Shown piece after piece: positions 21,241 through 34,200 of a stretch of 64,000 bases of DNA (the first letter of the stretch is position 1; each line of letters opens with the position of its first letter). The notes under the pieces are model-generated. The model was not told the origin of the DNA, searched no databases, and worked only from the letters and a program-made list of their open reading frames with translations. This DNA comes from Aselliscus stoliczkanus (lineage: Eukaryota; Chordata; Mammalia; Chiroptera; Hipposideridae): positions 31,558,352 to 31,622,351 of the forward strand of contig CM066728.1 of the NCBI GenBank assembly GCA_033961575.1, written 5' to 3'. A program made the position numbers and the translations under genes.

Positions 21241-22055
21241 AATTTTAAAAATAGCCAGTTCAAAGCAATTTACAGTATGATCCAATTTTTTTTCCTTTTA
21301 AAAAGTATTTTAAGTCATAAAAAATAGACTGGGGCTTTACTTTCCATTTACTAATGATTATTGTCAGGTGATCTAATTACAGTGAGTGATGTAAATTTCT
21401 TCTTTGTGTACTTCAATCATTTCTAAGTGGTCTGTAATGAATATGCACTCTTTCTATGGTAAGAAAGTAAAACGTTTACTGTTTCAATTATATAAAAGTA
21501 CTTTTCCTAGGGTAGAGCCAAAGATGATGAAATGAGCTGAAACAACAGGCCGTGAGAGTGGCCCAGGTCTAGCCCACATGGCCGAGTGGCTTTGTTTGAG
21601 GCCAGTTTGTGTTTTCAGGTCTCTGACACAGAGCTGGAGAGATGAACTGGAATTGGACCAAATGACTGTTTTGGTCTAAACTGACCTGGCTGGGTTTCCA
21701 TGGCACATGGGGCCTGAGAACCACTGGCCCTGCCAAACCCTTTGTCTATAAATCGCCACAAAGAATCACCACAGCAGAGAGATCTTCCGAGTCTGGAAAA
21801 TCCATGCACGATTGCTACACACATGCGTAGTTTTTACAGCCATGGCTAAAATCTGCTTGCTTCCCTCTTTCCTAACCCATAATCTGAGAGCCTGTGATAA
21901 GCTACGAGCATATTCAGGGTGAGGGCGCTGCCAGGGAATGGGGTTCCAAAGGATGAAGAACACAGTATTTGTCTCCCTGCTTGGGTTCCCTGGCCTTTGG
22001 CGTAAGTCAGGAAGGACTGGCCAGGCTGCTGTGACAAGGGTACATGGCTCTTAAA
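21241..22055. other. No gene recognised
   Basis: The first ~250 bp have an A/T-rich LINE-like look (about 21355-21510) but I cannot assign them. The rest is unique, with short antisense frames lacking motifs. Confidence 0.4.
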
Positions 22056-22059
22056 GAGA

Positions 22060-22260
22060 AACGCTGTGCAGTACAATGGAAGGAGCTCAGTCATGGGAGG
22101 CAGGAAACCTAGATCCTGGCCCTAACCTTGCACAAATCATCTGTGTGACCCTGACCAAGTACCTTGAGTCCTTCCTGTCTCAATTTTGTCTTGTTTTTTA
22201 ATCTGTAAAATGAAAACCATTCCCTAGGAAACATCTCATGCAATACCTAGGCTGAATCCA
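22060..22260 (+). repeat. MIR SINE remnant
   Basis: 'gaaacctagatcctggccct', 'ctgtgtgaccctgaccaagt', 'tttaatctgtaaaatgaaaa' are in MIR order. Confidence 0.8.
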
Positions 22261-22399
22261 TCTGTTGGCCAGCAAAGAACTTACAAAACATATGCCTTTG
22301 AATGTTTTTTAGGCAGACTGAATGCTCGACTAAAAACACTACCTCCCACACCACCTAAACTGCCACCTCCAGCTCACTCCTACCGCCACTCCCTAACAT

Positions 22400-22585
22400 G
22401 TTCCCTTTCTCTACTTTCTCCATGACACACACAGCTATTGGAAAGTATTTTTGTTTTTATACATCCATTTTCTATTTCCCCCACCCAAGAGGAGGGACTG
22501 GCCTTTTTTATCTTGTTCACTGCTGTATCTTCATGTCTAAAAGAGTCTGGTACACAGTGGTGCCCAAAAATGTTGAATGAATGAA
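22400..22585 (+). repeat. L2 LINE 3' end
   Basis: 'gaggagggactggccttttt', 'tgttcactgctgtatcttca', 'gtctggtacacagtggtgcc' and the terminal 'tgaatgaatgaat' are the classic L2 tail. Confidence 0.8.
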
Positions 22586-22589
22586 TTTG

Positions 22590-25500
22590 AACACCAAGGT
22601 ATCCTTTTTGGTCAGATAGGACTTGCAAGTTTCCCAGAATACAGAGTATGGAGAGTTTTTACCAGAGTGTCAGCACAGGGGCACAGGACAGACACTGCCC
22701 CACGCCACTCCTTCACAAGTTAAGCCTGAGAGAAGAGATAAGTATGGTGTGTACAAAGACGTGGAACCAAAAGGTCTTGTCTGTGCTCACTTACTTACTA
22801 AAATCTCTAAATCTCAGCATCTATTAATACATCTATAAAATAGAGAAAACAATAGCACTTAGAGTGAGGCTTGAATGATTTTACATGGGGTGGGGGGGTG
22901 TTGAAATAGAAAAGCATTATCCAAATGGAAGTTATTGCTCTACAGAATCCAGGACATTCTATATTGTCAAATGAGAAGATGATGCCAATGTAAAAATACA
23001 TGTTAATTTTTACTTGGAGACCCAGGAAACAACACCAAAACTAAATGGGGGAAAGGGGAGGGAATATTCTAGCCCTGAAGAAACTAAGGCTTTGCAAGGC
23101 TTGTTGGGATTTCCAAGGAGCTCCCTGCACACACACACCCGTTTTTAAGTTTTGAGCACTTACTGGACTCTGTTTTCAAAATATTCTTCACAAAATGGGC
23201 TGGGACACCTCATTTTCTTCCATAAATTTCCAGACATTCTTCCTGTATGTCTGACGTTGGCAAGTAATTGATTAAATGTCAAATTGTTGGGATTTTTACT
23301 TCCGTAATATAAATATTATGATGAAAGGTGGCTGTAGACGATGATGTGAGCACAGACCACAAATCCATGAACAGTACTTCACGGAGTATAACTGGGTCAT
23401 AGCTGGCTGTCTGGAGGGTTCTGCAAAGGTCTTGTCCTATAGAACCAGCCATTGGCCGTTATGTGATAGTTCCATTATAGAAGAAGGATTTCAAAGAAAA
23501 AAAGAGTTGAGCTGCTATTCTGTATATATCAGAAATGTTAAACTTCTATCTTCAGAAAAAAAATTAGAAAAGCAGACATGTGTGACTAGGCCAACTGTTA
23601 AATGAGATTTCTGAAAAACATGATCAGTATGGGGTGTCTTAGTTTGTTTTTGTTTTTCCAGATCAAAGAATGCATGAAAAGTAACCTTTTGAGAAACTAT
23701 CAAAAAAAAAAAAAAAAAGACATTGTAAATTTGGACTAAAACATATGTAGTTGAAAGCCCTTGACTTTTGGCCTTTGTTTTTTTTTCTCTTTTTCAAGAG
23801 AGCTTCAAAGTCTGAAGCTGGTGGCTTTGGCACAGCCCTGCTTTGAAGAATCAGGAGGAGGGGAGTCAATTAAAAACAGGTCACAGGATGTAGCAGTTCA
23901 GCTAAAATGGCTGCTGATTTTTATGTATTGGAAGCTTTGAGCGATCAGCCCCAACTTCTTAATTACAGTAACATAATTAACATAATCATAACATCTTATC
24001 TTTCAGCCAAAGTTTTGACTTGAGTGATTTCCATCCCCTCCCCCCTCCCATTTTCTGACAAGCATGATTATTGGTATAAGAGATCAAAGTAACTACTTAC
24101 AGACTACATACAGTCAGATTGCACTCTTCAAACTGGTTTGCTATTGGTATTTCTGCGCCGACCTCCAGCCACAGCACCCCTGCTGTACTGCATTTGCTGT
24201 ACTGCAAATGGCCCTCCCAGCTTGCACGAAAGCTATGCACGTTAGGGAAAGACAGATCACAGGGCACCCACAGGCCAAATGTTTCTTTGGGAACAGTAAC
24301 TTCACATAATTATGGAAAAAATAGAATGTGTTTTATAAGCTGAAAACTATCAAACCAAGAAAAAGCAAGAAAGCCCTGCTCCTTCTCACCTAGCTAACTC
24401 AAAATTATAAACTCTTAATTAGCATGGCTGTTGCCATTACCACTTGCTCTTTTGATGTGATTCAGGGCCATTGAACTTGCAAGTTTTCCCTTCGCTGTCC
24501 ATTTATTAGTCACGGGGGTGGGGGTTGGGGGGGCCTCCTAGTTTTATTAGGTGTGACTAGTCTCACAAAGGTTTTCCCTTCACTCTGTGCCTAGGGGACA
24601 GCTTCTCCCCAGGTGATGTGTGGGACCCCCATCAGCAATCTATGCTCCCGATCTGTCCATGGTTTCACACAGGCTGGTTTGTGCTCAGCTCCTCCCTCTC
24701 TCGGTGGCAGGTGGGCTCCAAGCAGTGACAGACAGCCCTGATGAGTGTGGCTAACAGGTGCCACGCAGACAGACTGTGCTGCTGTGTCCATGGGGCACTG
24801 AGGAGGGTTCTTCTCTGGCAGGCAGCGCCTCTGACATCAAGCAGGATGGTGGGGATGCCCCTGGAGGGAAGGGATGAGGGCCTAGGCTGGCTGTGGGAGT
24901 TCTGCCCTCACAGCACAGCTTCTGCCCAGATGTGCATCTCCTTCTCAAGGACCTGAGACCTCACACTGTTCAAGCCAGTCAACCACTGCAGAGAACCAGG
25001 GCTCTGCTCACAGAAATGGAGATTTCCTCATGTCCATTTCACAGTCAGTAACTCCCTTTCCTCCTGACCCACTCAAAATGGAACGAGAACCAACGCGATT
25101 GAAATTGCCTATAGTTAGGAGCCAAGTTGCCAAGTTGCCTGAATTCTGGGTACATTTGCTGACTTCTGTATATTTATGAGAACCCTTCAAATTAAAAATA
25201 AGCAGTCTCGTTTTCTCTGATGGGAGATCTTAGGATGACTTTGTGGGAAGAGGTTGGGAGGTTGAGAAATCCCACCTGACTCCTTTGGTCATGTGCCTGG
25301 TGAGACAGGTGGTGAGATATTACTTCCTACTAATGAGAAACAAGTCCCTTGCTGACAAGAGAAAGAGACAAGCAATTGCCCACCTAAAGCACACATTTCA
25401 GAGAGGCAAGCAAAGAAATCTATGAACATGCCTTGAAGGGAAAAAAAAAATAGTCTGAGACTTCCTCATAAGCAGTGAGTGGCAAACTCCCATAACTAAA

Positions 25501-25690
25501 CTACAATCTGTAATCAAAATTAGAGTCATTTTATATGATCCAATTTCTTTTTACCATCATGTCATATGTCCTGGGGGCTAGTTCCTGGGAGGCCTAAAGA
25601 CAACCATGTTTATTTTCCTTTAAATCATAGTGTAACTAATTGTGAAGGCCACAAAATAACATGGAAAAATGTTCACAAAGTCATATTATG
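22590..25690. other. Long unique stretch, no gene recognised
   Basis: This 3.1 kb holds only small simple runs: a G-run near 22887, an 18-bp poly-A at 23701, and a G-rich run near 24515-24532. The GC-rich part at 24590-24960 gives overlapping frames on both strands, which is a composition effect. I found no splice-bounded exon with a recognisable product. Confidence 0.45.
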
Positions 25691-27426
25691 TGAAAAAAAA
25701 TACAAAGAGTCTGGCCATAACATGATTACAAGTATGTAAAATCATGTCAGTGATTTGTTTATAGTATTGTTTTTGTTATAACACAGTACTATCATTGTAT
25801 CCCCTCACGAGGTTATAATTTTGCTTGTTGGTCTTGTCAATGGTGTTGTAAGTGTTACTGTGTTTATTTCTCAGTGTTAAGAATACCTTGGTCTGTTGGC
25901 CCCAGATCAGCTCCCTTCCACTGATGGGCAGCATTACATAAGAGAACACATCAGGCCCCAGTCCTCATGAAGTGATTCAAGCCTGCTGTCACACGTCACT
26001 GTGTATCTAATGAAGCCTCACAGTGGATGTGGGGACATGTCCTTGGGCGTGCTGGGAAGTGGCTATGGCAACAGCACACAGGTCCCCCAGGCCCACTTCT
26101 TACTGTCACACACCTCCACTCTGAGAGAACCCAGCCCCAGGGAGGGGAATGAGGTCTTGCCCTGCTTCCAGCAGCCACACACACACAAGCTCACCTGAAC
26201 AATATCCACCAGAACAATATCCAGATTGAGAGGAAAGACACAATCCCTACACAGATCAGGAGCTTGATAACAGCAGGCCGGTTGATTAACTGCTTGCTCA
26301 GCTGCTGAAGAGAAGGATGGGGGTTGGCCCTTCTCTCGTATAGTTGTGCTGTACCCTGCTCTTGGCAGGGGCCTCACAATGCTCTGTGCCATTTGCTTAT
26401 TTCATTTTAAATAGGTAAGGTACTAACACACCCCTCAAATGTAATAGAGCAAGCCTCAGTCCTACAGACCTGTTCCACGTAGAACTCTGAAGGGAGCCAA
26501 AATTTTGCCACCCTGAAGCTGCCTTTTGGGATGTTGATTTCAAGCTGCTAATTAAGAAACAAAGGACTCAGAAAGAACCTTTGACCCTCACCCCTTTCCT
26601 GCCCAAAAAATTCAGAGAGAAAAATCTGCTTCAGGAAAGCAATCTGAGGATGTTGGCCATAGCCAGAATAGCCTAATGTGAATTAAGTATTGTAAATAGA
26701 AGGGCTTCAGGCAGGGGCCTGTTAGCTAGGTACCCCGTGTCCCACTGTTTCTCAGTTGCCCAGCAAGAATTTTCCTGCCATGTCTGTTCTGCTCTTCCTC
26801 AGCTACCTGGAAATCACCCATTCTAACTTCTGAAATCTAATACTCCATCCCTTCCTTTTATCCTTTGTCCAAAATGTCAAACAAACTCAACACTGCCTCA
26901 TTATCTTTGGAATTTTCATGTTTATATGAATTCCCCATATGCATGTATTAAAATTTTTAATTTTCTCCTGTTAATCTGTCTGTTAATTTGATTATTGGCC
27001 CACCTAGAAGAATTTACAAAATAGAATGAGAAATATCAATTTTTTCAGCTCCCACGACTCCAACAAATGGAAAATGCAGTAAATAAATATGCATGCCTAT
27101 TAGATTTAAAACAAATCATTGAAAAGAAAACTGCCAACAGAACTCAACCCAAGGAAATATAAAATTTAACTTTGCAGGCTTTTATAATAGTGATAGAGCT
27201 CTGCATTTACGGATTCATTGGCAGATATAGCTTAAAATTCCTGATTGAGAAGCAGGATGAGTGAGTTAGTGGGTGTGTAGGCTGTTACAGATTGGGTCTG
27301 TTTTAGGAAACTGTTTCCTAACCTCAAACTTATGACATTTCTTTGCCTTGTCTTTGAACTTCCTGACAGTCTACCACTTAACACTTGCTTTTGAGCTACA
27401 TCAACTTCATCAGCAAATGGATATGT
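25691..27426. other. Unique sequence, no gene recognised
   Basis: No repeat family is secure here. Frames at 25996-26392 on both strands overlap in GC-rich DNA and look like composition artefacts. Confidence 0.45.
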
Positions 27427-27440
27427 AAATTTCAAGTTCA

Positions 27441-27553
27441 TTTTTTTTTTTTTTCCTTGAAGGCAGCGTCACTGGCCCTCATATGTGGGACCCGAACCCC
27501 GAGCCGCTGGCTTCCCAGGCCAGCGCTTAACCACCGTGCCACTCGGCCGGCCC
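27441..27553 (-). mobile_element. Head-only short SINE, antisense
   Basis: A perfect 14-bp duplication 'aaatttcaagttca' flanks it (27427-27440 and 27554-27567). On the minus strand the element is just 'gggccggccgagtggcacgg', the tRNA-like head with B box 'gggttcgggtccc', 'catatgagggccagtgacgc', and poly-A. It lacks the whole body of the long class. A clean duplication with poly-A shows it was mobilised in this short form. Confidence 0.93.
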
Positions 27554-27574
27554 AAATTTCAAGTTCAGAGAGAC

Positions 27575-27710
27575 CTTAGAGACCACTCAGATTCTGGGCT
27601 CATAGTCGAGGAAAAGGCAGCTCAGAAAGGTTAAATGATCAGCCTGCCACAAGTCAGAAGACTTGCTGGCAAAACTGGTCCTACTTCCAACCCAGTGATC
27701 TTTCACCACT
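27575..27710 (-). repeat. MIR SINE remnant
   Basis: 'gaggaaaaggcagctcagaa', 'aggttaaatgatcagcctgc' and 'cacaagtcagaag' match reverse MIR. The head-only SINE landed just before it. Confidence 0.75.
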
Positions 27711-27884
27711 TCCAGGGTGGTCACATCCATGGACCAAAACATGACAGGGAAACAGAGGGTAAACACTCTCTAAAAAGTAGTAATCAAGTCATAATAGTAT
27801 CTAGTAGATAGTAATCATTATCTTAAAAAAAAATAGTATCTATTTTAAGGTTGATAATTCAGATCTTTCCTTCTGTTTTATTTG

Positions 27885-27985
27885 CACTAACATTAACCAA
27901 GCCCCATCTATGCTCCAGGCCCTTGAAACGTTGCTTAATTTAATTCCCACACCAATTTCAAAGGCTTTTATTTTTTAACACAGAA
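27885..27985 (-). repeat. MIR-like fragment
   Basis: 'atctatgctccaggcccttg' and 'gcttaatttaattcccacac' resemble the MIR 3' part in reverse. It is a short copy. Confidence 0.5.
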
Positions 27986-28009
27986 AAAAATGAAATGAAA
28001 AATAGGTCC

Positions 28010-28475
28010 ATAATCTTACTATGCAAATAAATCTTGTTGAATTTTTTAAAATAAAAGTAATATATGGACCTGGCTAGAAAACTTAAACAATAAAGAAAAA
28101 GTAAAATGTGTAAACCTTCCTCTTGACACCTAATTTTCCATTCCTGTCCCCAAAGCTAACTTGTAAGTGTTTCTTTGATTCCATCACCCTTCCTTGTTAC
28201 ACACATACTCGGATGCATTATCTCCCTATGTATTTTTTTTTTTACTTAATTACACAAAAGGAACTGTAATATACAATTGTTCTACACTTTGCTTTTATCC
28301 AATATTTTTAGACATCTTTAGACTCAATATTTTTAGACATCTTTCCACATCAGCACACATGTCTCTATTTTTAAAGTTTGTATAGTACACCATACTGTAG
28401 CTATACCTCAATTTAATTAACTGCTGCCCTATTGGTAGGTTGTTTCCAGTTTTTTTCTATTAGGTGGGCTTAAAA
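28010..28475 (-). repeat. Old LINE fragment, antisense
   Basis: 'agacatctttccacatcagc', 'tatagtacaccatactgtag', 'ctgccctattggtaggttgt' and 'ttccagttttttctatta'-like text follow a common antisense LINE 3' pattern that recurs at 38.8 and 49.5 kb. A tandem 23-bp duplication of 'caatatttttagacatcttt' lies at about 28298-28343. Confidence 0.6.
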
Positions 28476-28479
28476 AGGA

Positions 28480-29930
28480 TAAACAAGTCAATTGCTTGAA
28501 ATGGTTCTGCTAAAAAAGACCAGAGCTAGTATCCAAATCCAGGTACATATTACTTCTAACTCCTTGCTTTTTTTCTTTATCCTGGATATTTACCCTAAAC
28601 CCAATGCACGAGGTCTGACAACCAGTAGTAAAGCCTTTTGGTTGTTCCATGGACAAGTTCTCCTAGAAATTCTTTTTTTTCTTTCTTCCTTTCTATTGAG
28701 TCCATAGAAAGTGACTCAGGCTAAGTGGCTGCCCCAAGTTATACTGTTAGAGCGGCCCACGTGGTTATGAACAAGTTAGTTAGGAAAGACTCCCCTCATT
28801 TTTCTGTACTAAATAACAATTGGCCCTCCCAAATACAAGAGATCCTCTCTGGAGGAGGAGAAATAGGACTTCCGTTCCTCCACCTGGGGAGAGGGAGCCT
28901 GGTGAGAATGGGAGGGACACACATTTCCTCTTAGAGCTTAGCTCAGGGTGAGAGGGTTTGTGGGCCTGCACTTCCCAGGACGGAGTGGAGACTGTATAGA
29001 GACAGCAGCTAAGGATGCAACTATGCAAAGGGGAGAGAGAGGCCCCCGAGTTAGGAAGAAAATATAAGGACCTCAACTGTTTTGATGATGCATGGGGCCC
29101 CAAGCTCACTAATTATATGGAAAGAAGGGGGAGATTGGTTCTCTGCAGGCCAGGAGGAAAACGGCCTCAATAGGGCCACACAAGTTAACCCAGCCCCCAA
29201 TACAGGGTAATTTCACACTTTCCCTCAGGGGGTTAATGACTTTGTTTGTGGCTTTCCCAGAGAATGGTTCCCCTCTTCCCAGTGCCTTTAACTCCAGTCA
29301 ATAAGCCTTCTGTTGCTATGCAAAGCTATTGAGCCTCTTGAATAATTCCAAGCAAGGTAAAGGGCCCTGCCTCTGGGCCCTTTTGTTAGGTAGTATGCAG
29401 CCACTGGTCCTTGCTATGGCCGAATATGTCACCTTCTTCTTGTAATTAGCTACCATTTGAGAAGGCTTGTCTGGCAATCGCTCACAGCAAGGCCACCGGA
29501 TGGCCAGCTATACGGGAGGGCATTGGGGTAACTTCCTGGCCTTTCTATTCCCAGACCCATGCTGGGCTCCCAGCTCTTCCCCGAAAACTAAACAAACTTG
29601 TCACAGCATGGGTTCTTGCACACCAAAGATGTCAAAGAAGCCGTGGAGTTCAGGGTGTGAGCACTATTGAAAGTAGTGTCACCTTCTAGGATGGGGAACT
29701 TGACAACTCCAGAGATGGTGACATGAAATGATATTTTAATATGTGTTGACAAAAACTTAATAAATTTGGGCATTATGTGACTAGGCCGGTAGGTGAAGGA
29801 GAAAGGTTTGCTCAGTGCTACGGAAACACGTCTTCAAGAACCCAAGTAATTGCTAACTTGCCATCACCATGAAGTAGGGGCTTCTCAAATCAGTTTATAT
29901 AGCCCCTCTCTTCCCTATAACAGTAATAAC
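28480..29930. other. Unique sequence, possible regulatory DNA
   Basis: No repeat is recognised after a poor MIR-like patch near 28730. The part 29150-29480 is repeat-free and has a POU octamer-like site 'tatgcaaag' (29317) next to 'cttctgttg', plus 'ctttgtttgtgg'. These are short motifs that occur by chance, so a regulatory role is only a guess. Confidence 0.35.
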
Positions 29931-29934
29931 CTTG

Positions 29935-30000
29935 CATAGTGAGTTACAGTTTTATAATACTTTCACATATGTCATTTTATTTGATACTGAAAAAAAAAGA
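29935..30000 (-). repeat. MIR-like fragment
   Basis: 'ttataatactttcacatatg' followed by 'tcattttatttgatac' resembles reverse MIR. It is too short to be sure. Confidence 0.4.
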
Positions 30001-32832
30001 GGTTTGTAACATCCCTGACTTATATTTATTTGAAACTATCTTACATTGGAAAGCACAGCTCAGGATTTGCTTAAGGAGATGATCAGAAACAATTAATCAG
30101 CTTTTGAGGGTTTGCTCCCCTCCTTCCGGAGCCTCTGGGAAATGACTTGTGTGCTTACCTCTTCTCCCTGCTCTGGGATTAGCTCCCCACATGGAAGGCC
30201 TGGAAAGAAATGAGAAGATATTTTGCTTCAAAAAGAACTACATCCCTAAAGAGCTACAAATCCTTGTTTTATACAGTCCGAGGCCCGTCAAGGGTCTGAA
30301 TAACACTCAAAAGCTGCTCTTGTTGAGAGCATCTCCATTTGCCAAAAGCCCTAACGTGTAGACAGCAGACAGTCTGAACAGTGCCAAGGAGGATGCGGAG
30401 AGGAAGGACTGAACTGCAAGCCTGGGACAAGGAACACATCACTTGAGGAGAAAAGCTGAGAGCTTTAAAGACATATGGTCCTTGCTGTTCTGATCTTTAT
30501 GACTGATCCACTGAGGTTTTGTCTGTTTATACGTGCAGTTTACTCATTGTCTTTGTATTTATATTTGGTTTATGTGGAGAGAGTTTAATGCCTATGTATT
30601 TATATGGTTGGCAAACCTCCTTTCGGTGTGTCTGTTTTTATTCTTCAACCGAAAACACTGCTAAAGACCTTCCCATTTTAAGTTTCACACTAAAATCAGT
30701 GGCTAAACGAAAGCATCTTTTTAGCAATCGCCTGTCTCTAATTTATGCTGGGGTTAACTTGTTCCATGTCTTGAAATTGGACTTGGAAAACGGCACCCAT
30801 AAAATGGGGAAAGGAGGAGAAGTATTTAGATGTATATAGCCAGTCACCTATTTCCAACACAACACAGCAGGCTTTCCAAATGTCCCCAGATGGCCTCAGT
30901 AATCTAAACTGCAGATAAGGAATTTACTCTGTGGGTTATTAGAGAGGAAAGTCTTTTCTTCAAGGTATAGGGAAGATGATCTCTCAAGCTTCGAAATGCA
31001 ACTAATAGGTCCCATGTGCAAATGCAGCTCGGTAAGCGGATTTCAGGGGCAGCCATTTTCCCCTGTCTTTGACCCAGTGACATGTTGGCTGGAGGGATGG
31101 TCTGGACCAAGAAAACCATACACATTAACATGAATGAAAGGGTAACCTCACCTCAGACTGTCTGCCCAGCACATGAATCATTCTAAAAGTGAAAAAAAGA
31201 AAGAATACTAGGGTGAATGGGTGACTTCGTCATTTAGCCCAGAGTCCAGTTGGCCATATTTTTCCTATTACTAGTTATTCCAACTTCAAACACTTGGAGC
31301 GATTTTGATGTAGGAATTGCTCAATCTAGTTTGTCTCTCGTAATAGAACTGCAGTGTACATGGGTAATGAAAATTTCAGGGTTTCAGAACCACCGAATCA
31401 CAACGTCACCTAATTTATTTCTGCTTTGTTTTTACAGTTCCAACATATTTCCTAAGGTCGGGATGGTGATTATTCAGTTATATCCTATCCCTTCACACGT
31501 AGAATTTACCCCTCATGCTAACGTTATCTAACTAGACATTGCCCATGAACGAACACTGCACATTCACTTACAACACCACTAGGGAGCAATGAATTTTGTC
31601 TGCACAGAACAGTGAAGGTATCCCTGCAGTCTGGTCTTTTACTGCCTCGGTCTCTTGGGGCATTCAGGAAATCGCTGTGTTGAGAATACATTCCCCGACA
31701 ACAGGACTTCCATTGTTCCGTGGCTTCCAGAGCTGGTTTTGGGTGTTGCTACGGAACCCTCACCCTGTGGCTGCAGCTGCTCCCTGCTCCTGACAATCAT
31801 TTCCACATGCCCCATTGCAGAGCGAGGAGGAAAGTCCTGAAGCATGGGCTTGGCCACACACATTGAAGAGGACCTTCTCTCATGCTCAAGTGGCATTAAA
31901 AAATGCTTTATGGTATTTACTTAAAAGCTAGCTTTCCACAAATATCTACAGTCGAGGCAAACCCTAATGTTATTCTTGTTGAAATAATGGTGTCTTGTAG
32001 CAAAAGAACCTTACGGCTTGCTCCAGAGGACTCAGTAAGAGAATCCACCAGTAAGAGATGAAAACCTACAGGTCTAAGATGTGCTTTCAGCGAACCCATT
32101 GTTCATGGCCCCTTTAGACCTGCAGAGGGAAGTGGGCTTTAAGCTAGAGCAGAGACTTACCTTAGCAGCTACTGGTCACTGATGTTCTCAGGAATAACTA
32201 ATAATGTCCCTGAAGAACTAGTGCCCAGATTTCAAAACACCATTCACAGCACCTGAGTACCTGAGACTTCAGCTACTGGTCAGGAACTGCTCTTTCTCTG
32301 CTCTGCTACTATCAAGAGCTCCTAACAAGGCCAGTGTAACATGCCCATCTCTTCCCTTCATGTTCCAGACAGTCTGGACCACTGTGAAAAAAAACAAAAT
32401 GCAAATCAGGAAGTCTTAGCAAGTAGATGGGTCTATTTCCTGGCATGTAAGGAGGTGAACTTCTGAAGTTCTGGTTTTGCCCCTTTTATCTTAAATGGAC
32501 ATCTGTAGATGAATTCTAAATAAGTGAATATAAGTAAAATGTTGGTTAACAAAGGTATACCCTACTTTAAGCAAATATAGTGTATGTGAATACATAAGGA
32601 CATGAAAAATGGTGTGAATTCATTTGCAAGTTGATCTTTACCCCAGCATTTATAACACAAGTCCAGAAGATGCAAGTTCTCTCATTATATTTAAATTTTG
32701 ATTAGATTAACCAAAATTGCCAAAATTTTTCCAAATCTATCCAGTGTCCTAAGCTAGATCTACCTACTTAGAGAAACATGTTTACTCTTATTAATGCTAA
32801 GAAATAAAGTTAAGCAAATGCCTGGAGCACAG
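30001..32832. other. Long unique stretch, no gene recognised
   Basis: Nearly 3 kb without a secure repeat. Frames at 30519-30839 and 31250-31531 have no family motif and no supporting splice or start context. The GC-richer block 31590-31900 gives frames on both strands that overlap. Confidence 0.45.
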
Positions 32833-32848
32833 AATAATACTTATTTTT

Positions 32849-32982
32849 TTTGTTTGTCTGTTTTATTTTTTTTTGTTTTGTTTCTATTTTGAGGGCAGTG
32901 TCACTGGCCCTCACATGTGGGACTGAACCGGAGCCGCTGGCTTCCCAAGCCAGCACTTAACCACTGCGCCACTGGCAGGCCC
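32849..32982 (-). mobile_element. Head-only short SINE, antisense
   Basis: A perfect 16-bp duplication 'aataatacttattttt' flanks it (32833-32848 and 32983-32998). The minus strand reads 'gggcctgccagtggcgcagt', the head with a B box lacking one base relative to its relatives, 'cacatgtgagggccagtgac', then A-rich tail with G interruptions. It is the same short form as at 27.4 kb. Confidence 0.93.
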
Positions 32983-33129
32983 AATAATACTTATTTTTAA
33001 GAATTAATATCATAGTCTTGTGTTAGATCACGCCCATCAGCAGGGCCCCATGTTGGGCACTATTTGGAGAGTGGGAAGGTGTAACTATAGTTGCTGTAAA
33101 GGAGGAGCCCATGGCCATCTGAGTAGGCA

Positions 33130-33255
33130 TGATGACAGACCAAAGGTAATACTGAAGATACGAAGTTTAAATGATTTTTCCCAAGATCATGAAGCAAGTC
33201 AATTACAGTCTGAGTTTAAATCAGTCACTGTACCACAACACCTCTTGAATTTTGT
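33130..33255 (-). repeat. MIR SINE remnant
   Basis: 'gtttaaatgatttttcccaa', 'gatcatgaagcaagtcaatt' and 'gagtttaaatcagtcac' are reverse MIR. Just after it, 'ttgaattttgtcatc' is present twice in tandem (about 33245-33284). Confidence 0.7.
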
Positions 33256-33552
33256 CATCTGAAACACTTGTTGAATTTTGTCATCATTCTTCTTTGCTTG
33301 AATGCTGGTCAGCCTTTAGCCACAGCCAGAATTTAGACCTGTGTCCTACACATAAGAGTGAAAGAGGGGTGGCCTAAATGCCTGATAAGAGGTGAAATGA
33401 GGGTGTTAGTGAGCAGGGTAGACTAGCAAAAATTCAATGGAAGAAGGAAACAATTGGTGAGGCCTCTTTTGAATGAACAGCTAACTTTTAAGTAACGGTA
33501 AGCTTTTAATGGAATCAAGTGACTTCCTCCTCATGGGAATGCTTATACAAAC

Positions 33553-33583
33553 CTGTGTGTTTGTTTGTTTGTTTGTTTGTTTT
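33553..33583. repeat. (GTTT)n microsatellite
   Basis: About seven GTTT units. The surrounding sequence 33285-34100 is otherwise unique and AT-rich with no gene recognised. Confidence 0.9.
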
Positions 33584-34104
33584 AGCCTATCAACTGAGAA
33601 CGGACTAATTTTTAAGTCCAAATTTTTGCGCCATATAGCTTTGCTTGAGATAGTATTTTCCTAGGACACTTTGACATCTAAATAGAGAGAAACATACCTT
33701 TTAAGTAACTTTTTTTTTTTTAACCACTAAGCCAAAGCCTTGAACAAGAAAACTTAGTGAACTGTGCACATGGGTCAGCCACTAAGGAAATACCAGTAAT
33801 CCCTAAGATTTTTTTTATCTCTCACTTACCTCATTGACCTACATTTCTGTTAGAAAGAAAAATATAAAATAGAACTAGGACAGTCCTGGGTTTATCATCT
33901 TTCCAAGTAACATCCCATTTAGGAAGACCCTTTCACGCCATAATGTCAATTGTCATTCAGTCTGACAAATATAATTCTATTAAACTACTATAATGGTCTC
34001 TAATGAGATAGTAAGTTTCCTCCCAAAGAATCGGCCACAAAAGCATTTTTTTTTTCTGGTGTAATAATTAATAAAATATGAGTCTCCTTATGCAACATAT
34101 ACAC

Positions 34105-34200
34105 CAATGGTTCCCAAATGTGTGGAGGCCCTAACCACTCGGATTTAAAAAGTCAAGGCTTGAGGATGATACAGTCATGAGCCCTGGGATTCATGCTGGT
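34105..34200 (+). repeat. Possible MER5-like hAT fragment
   Basis: 'accaatggttcccaaatgtg' resembles the 'cagtggttctcaaa' terminal repeat of old hAT-Charlie MITEs. Only one end is visible, so this is tentative. Confidence 0.35.

Noticed and set aside
24590..24960. GC-rich block with frames on both strands, considered as an exon
   Set aside because: Frames overlap on both strands as expected from composition. No convincing splice pair or recognised motif bounds them.
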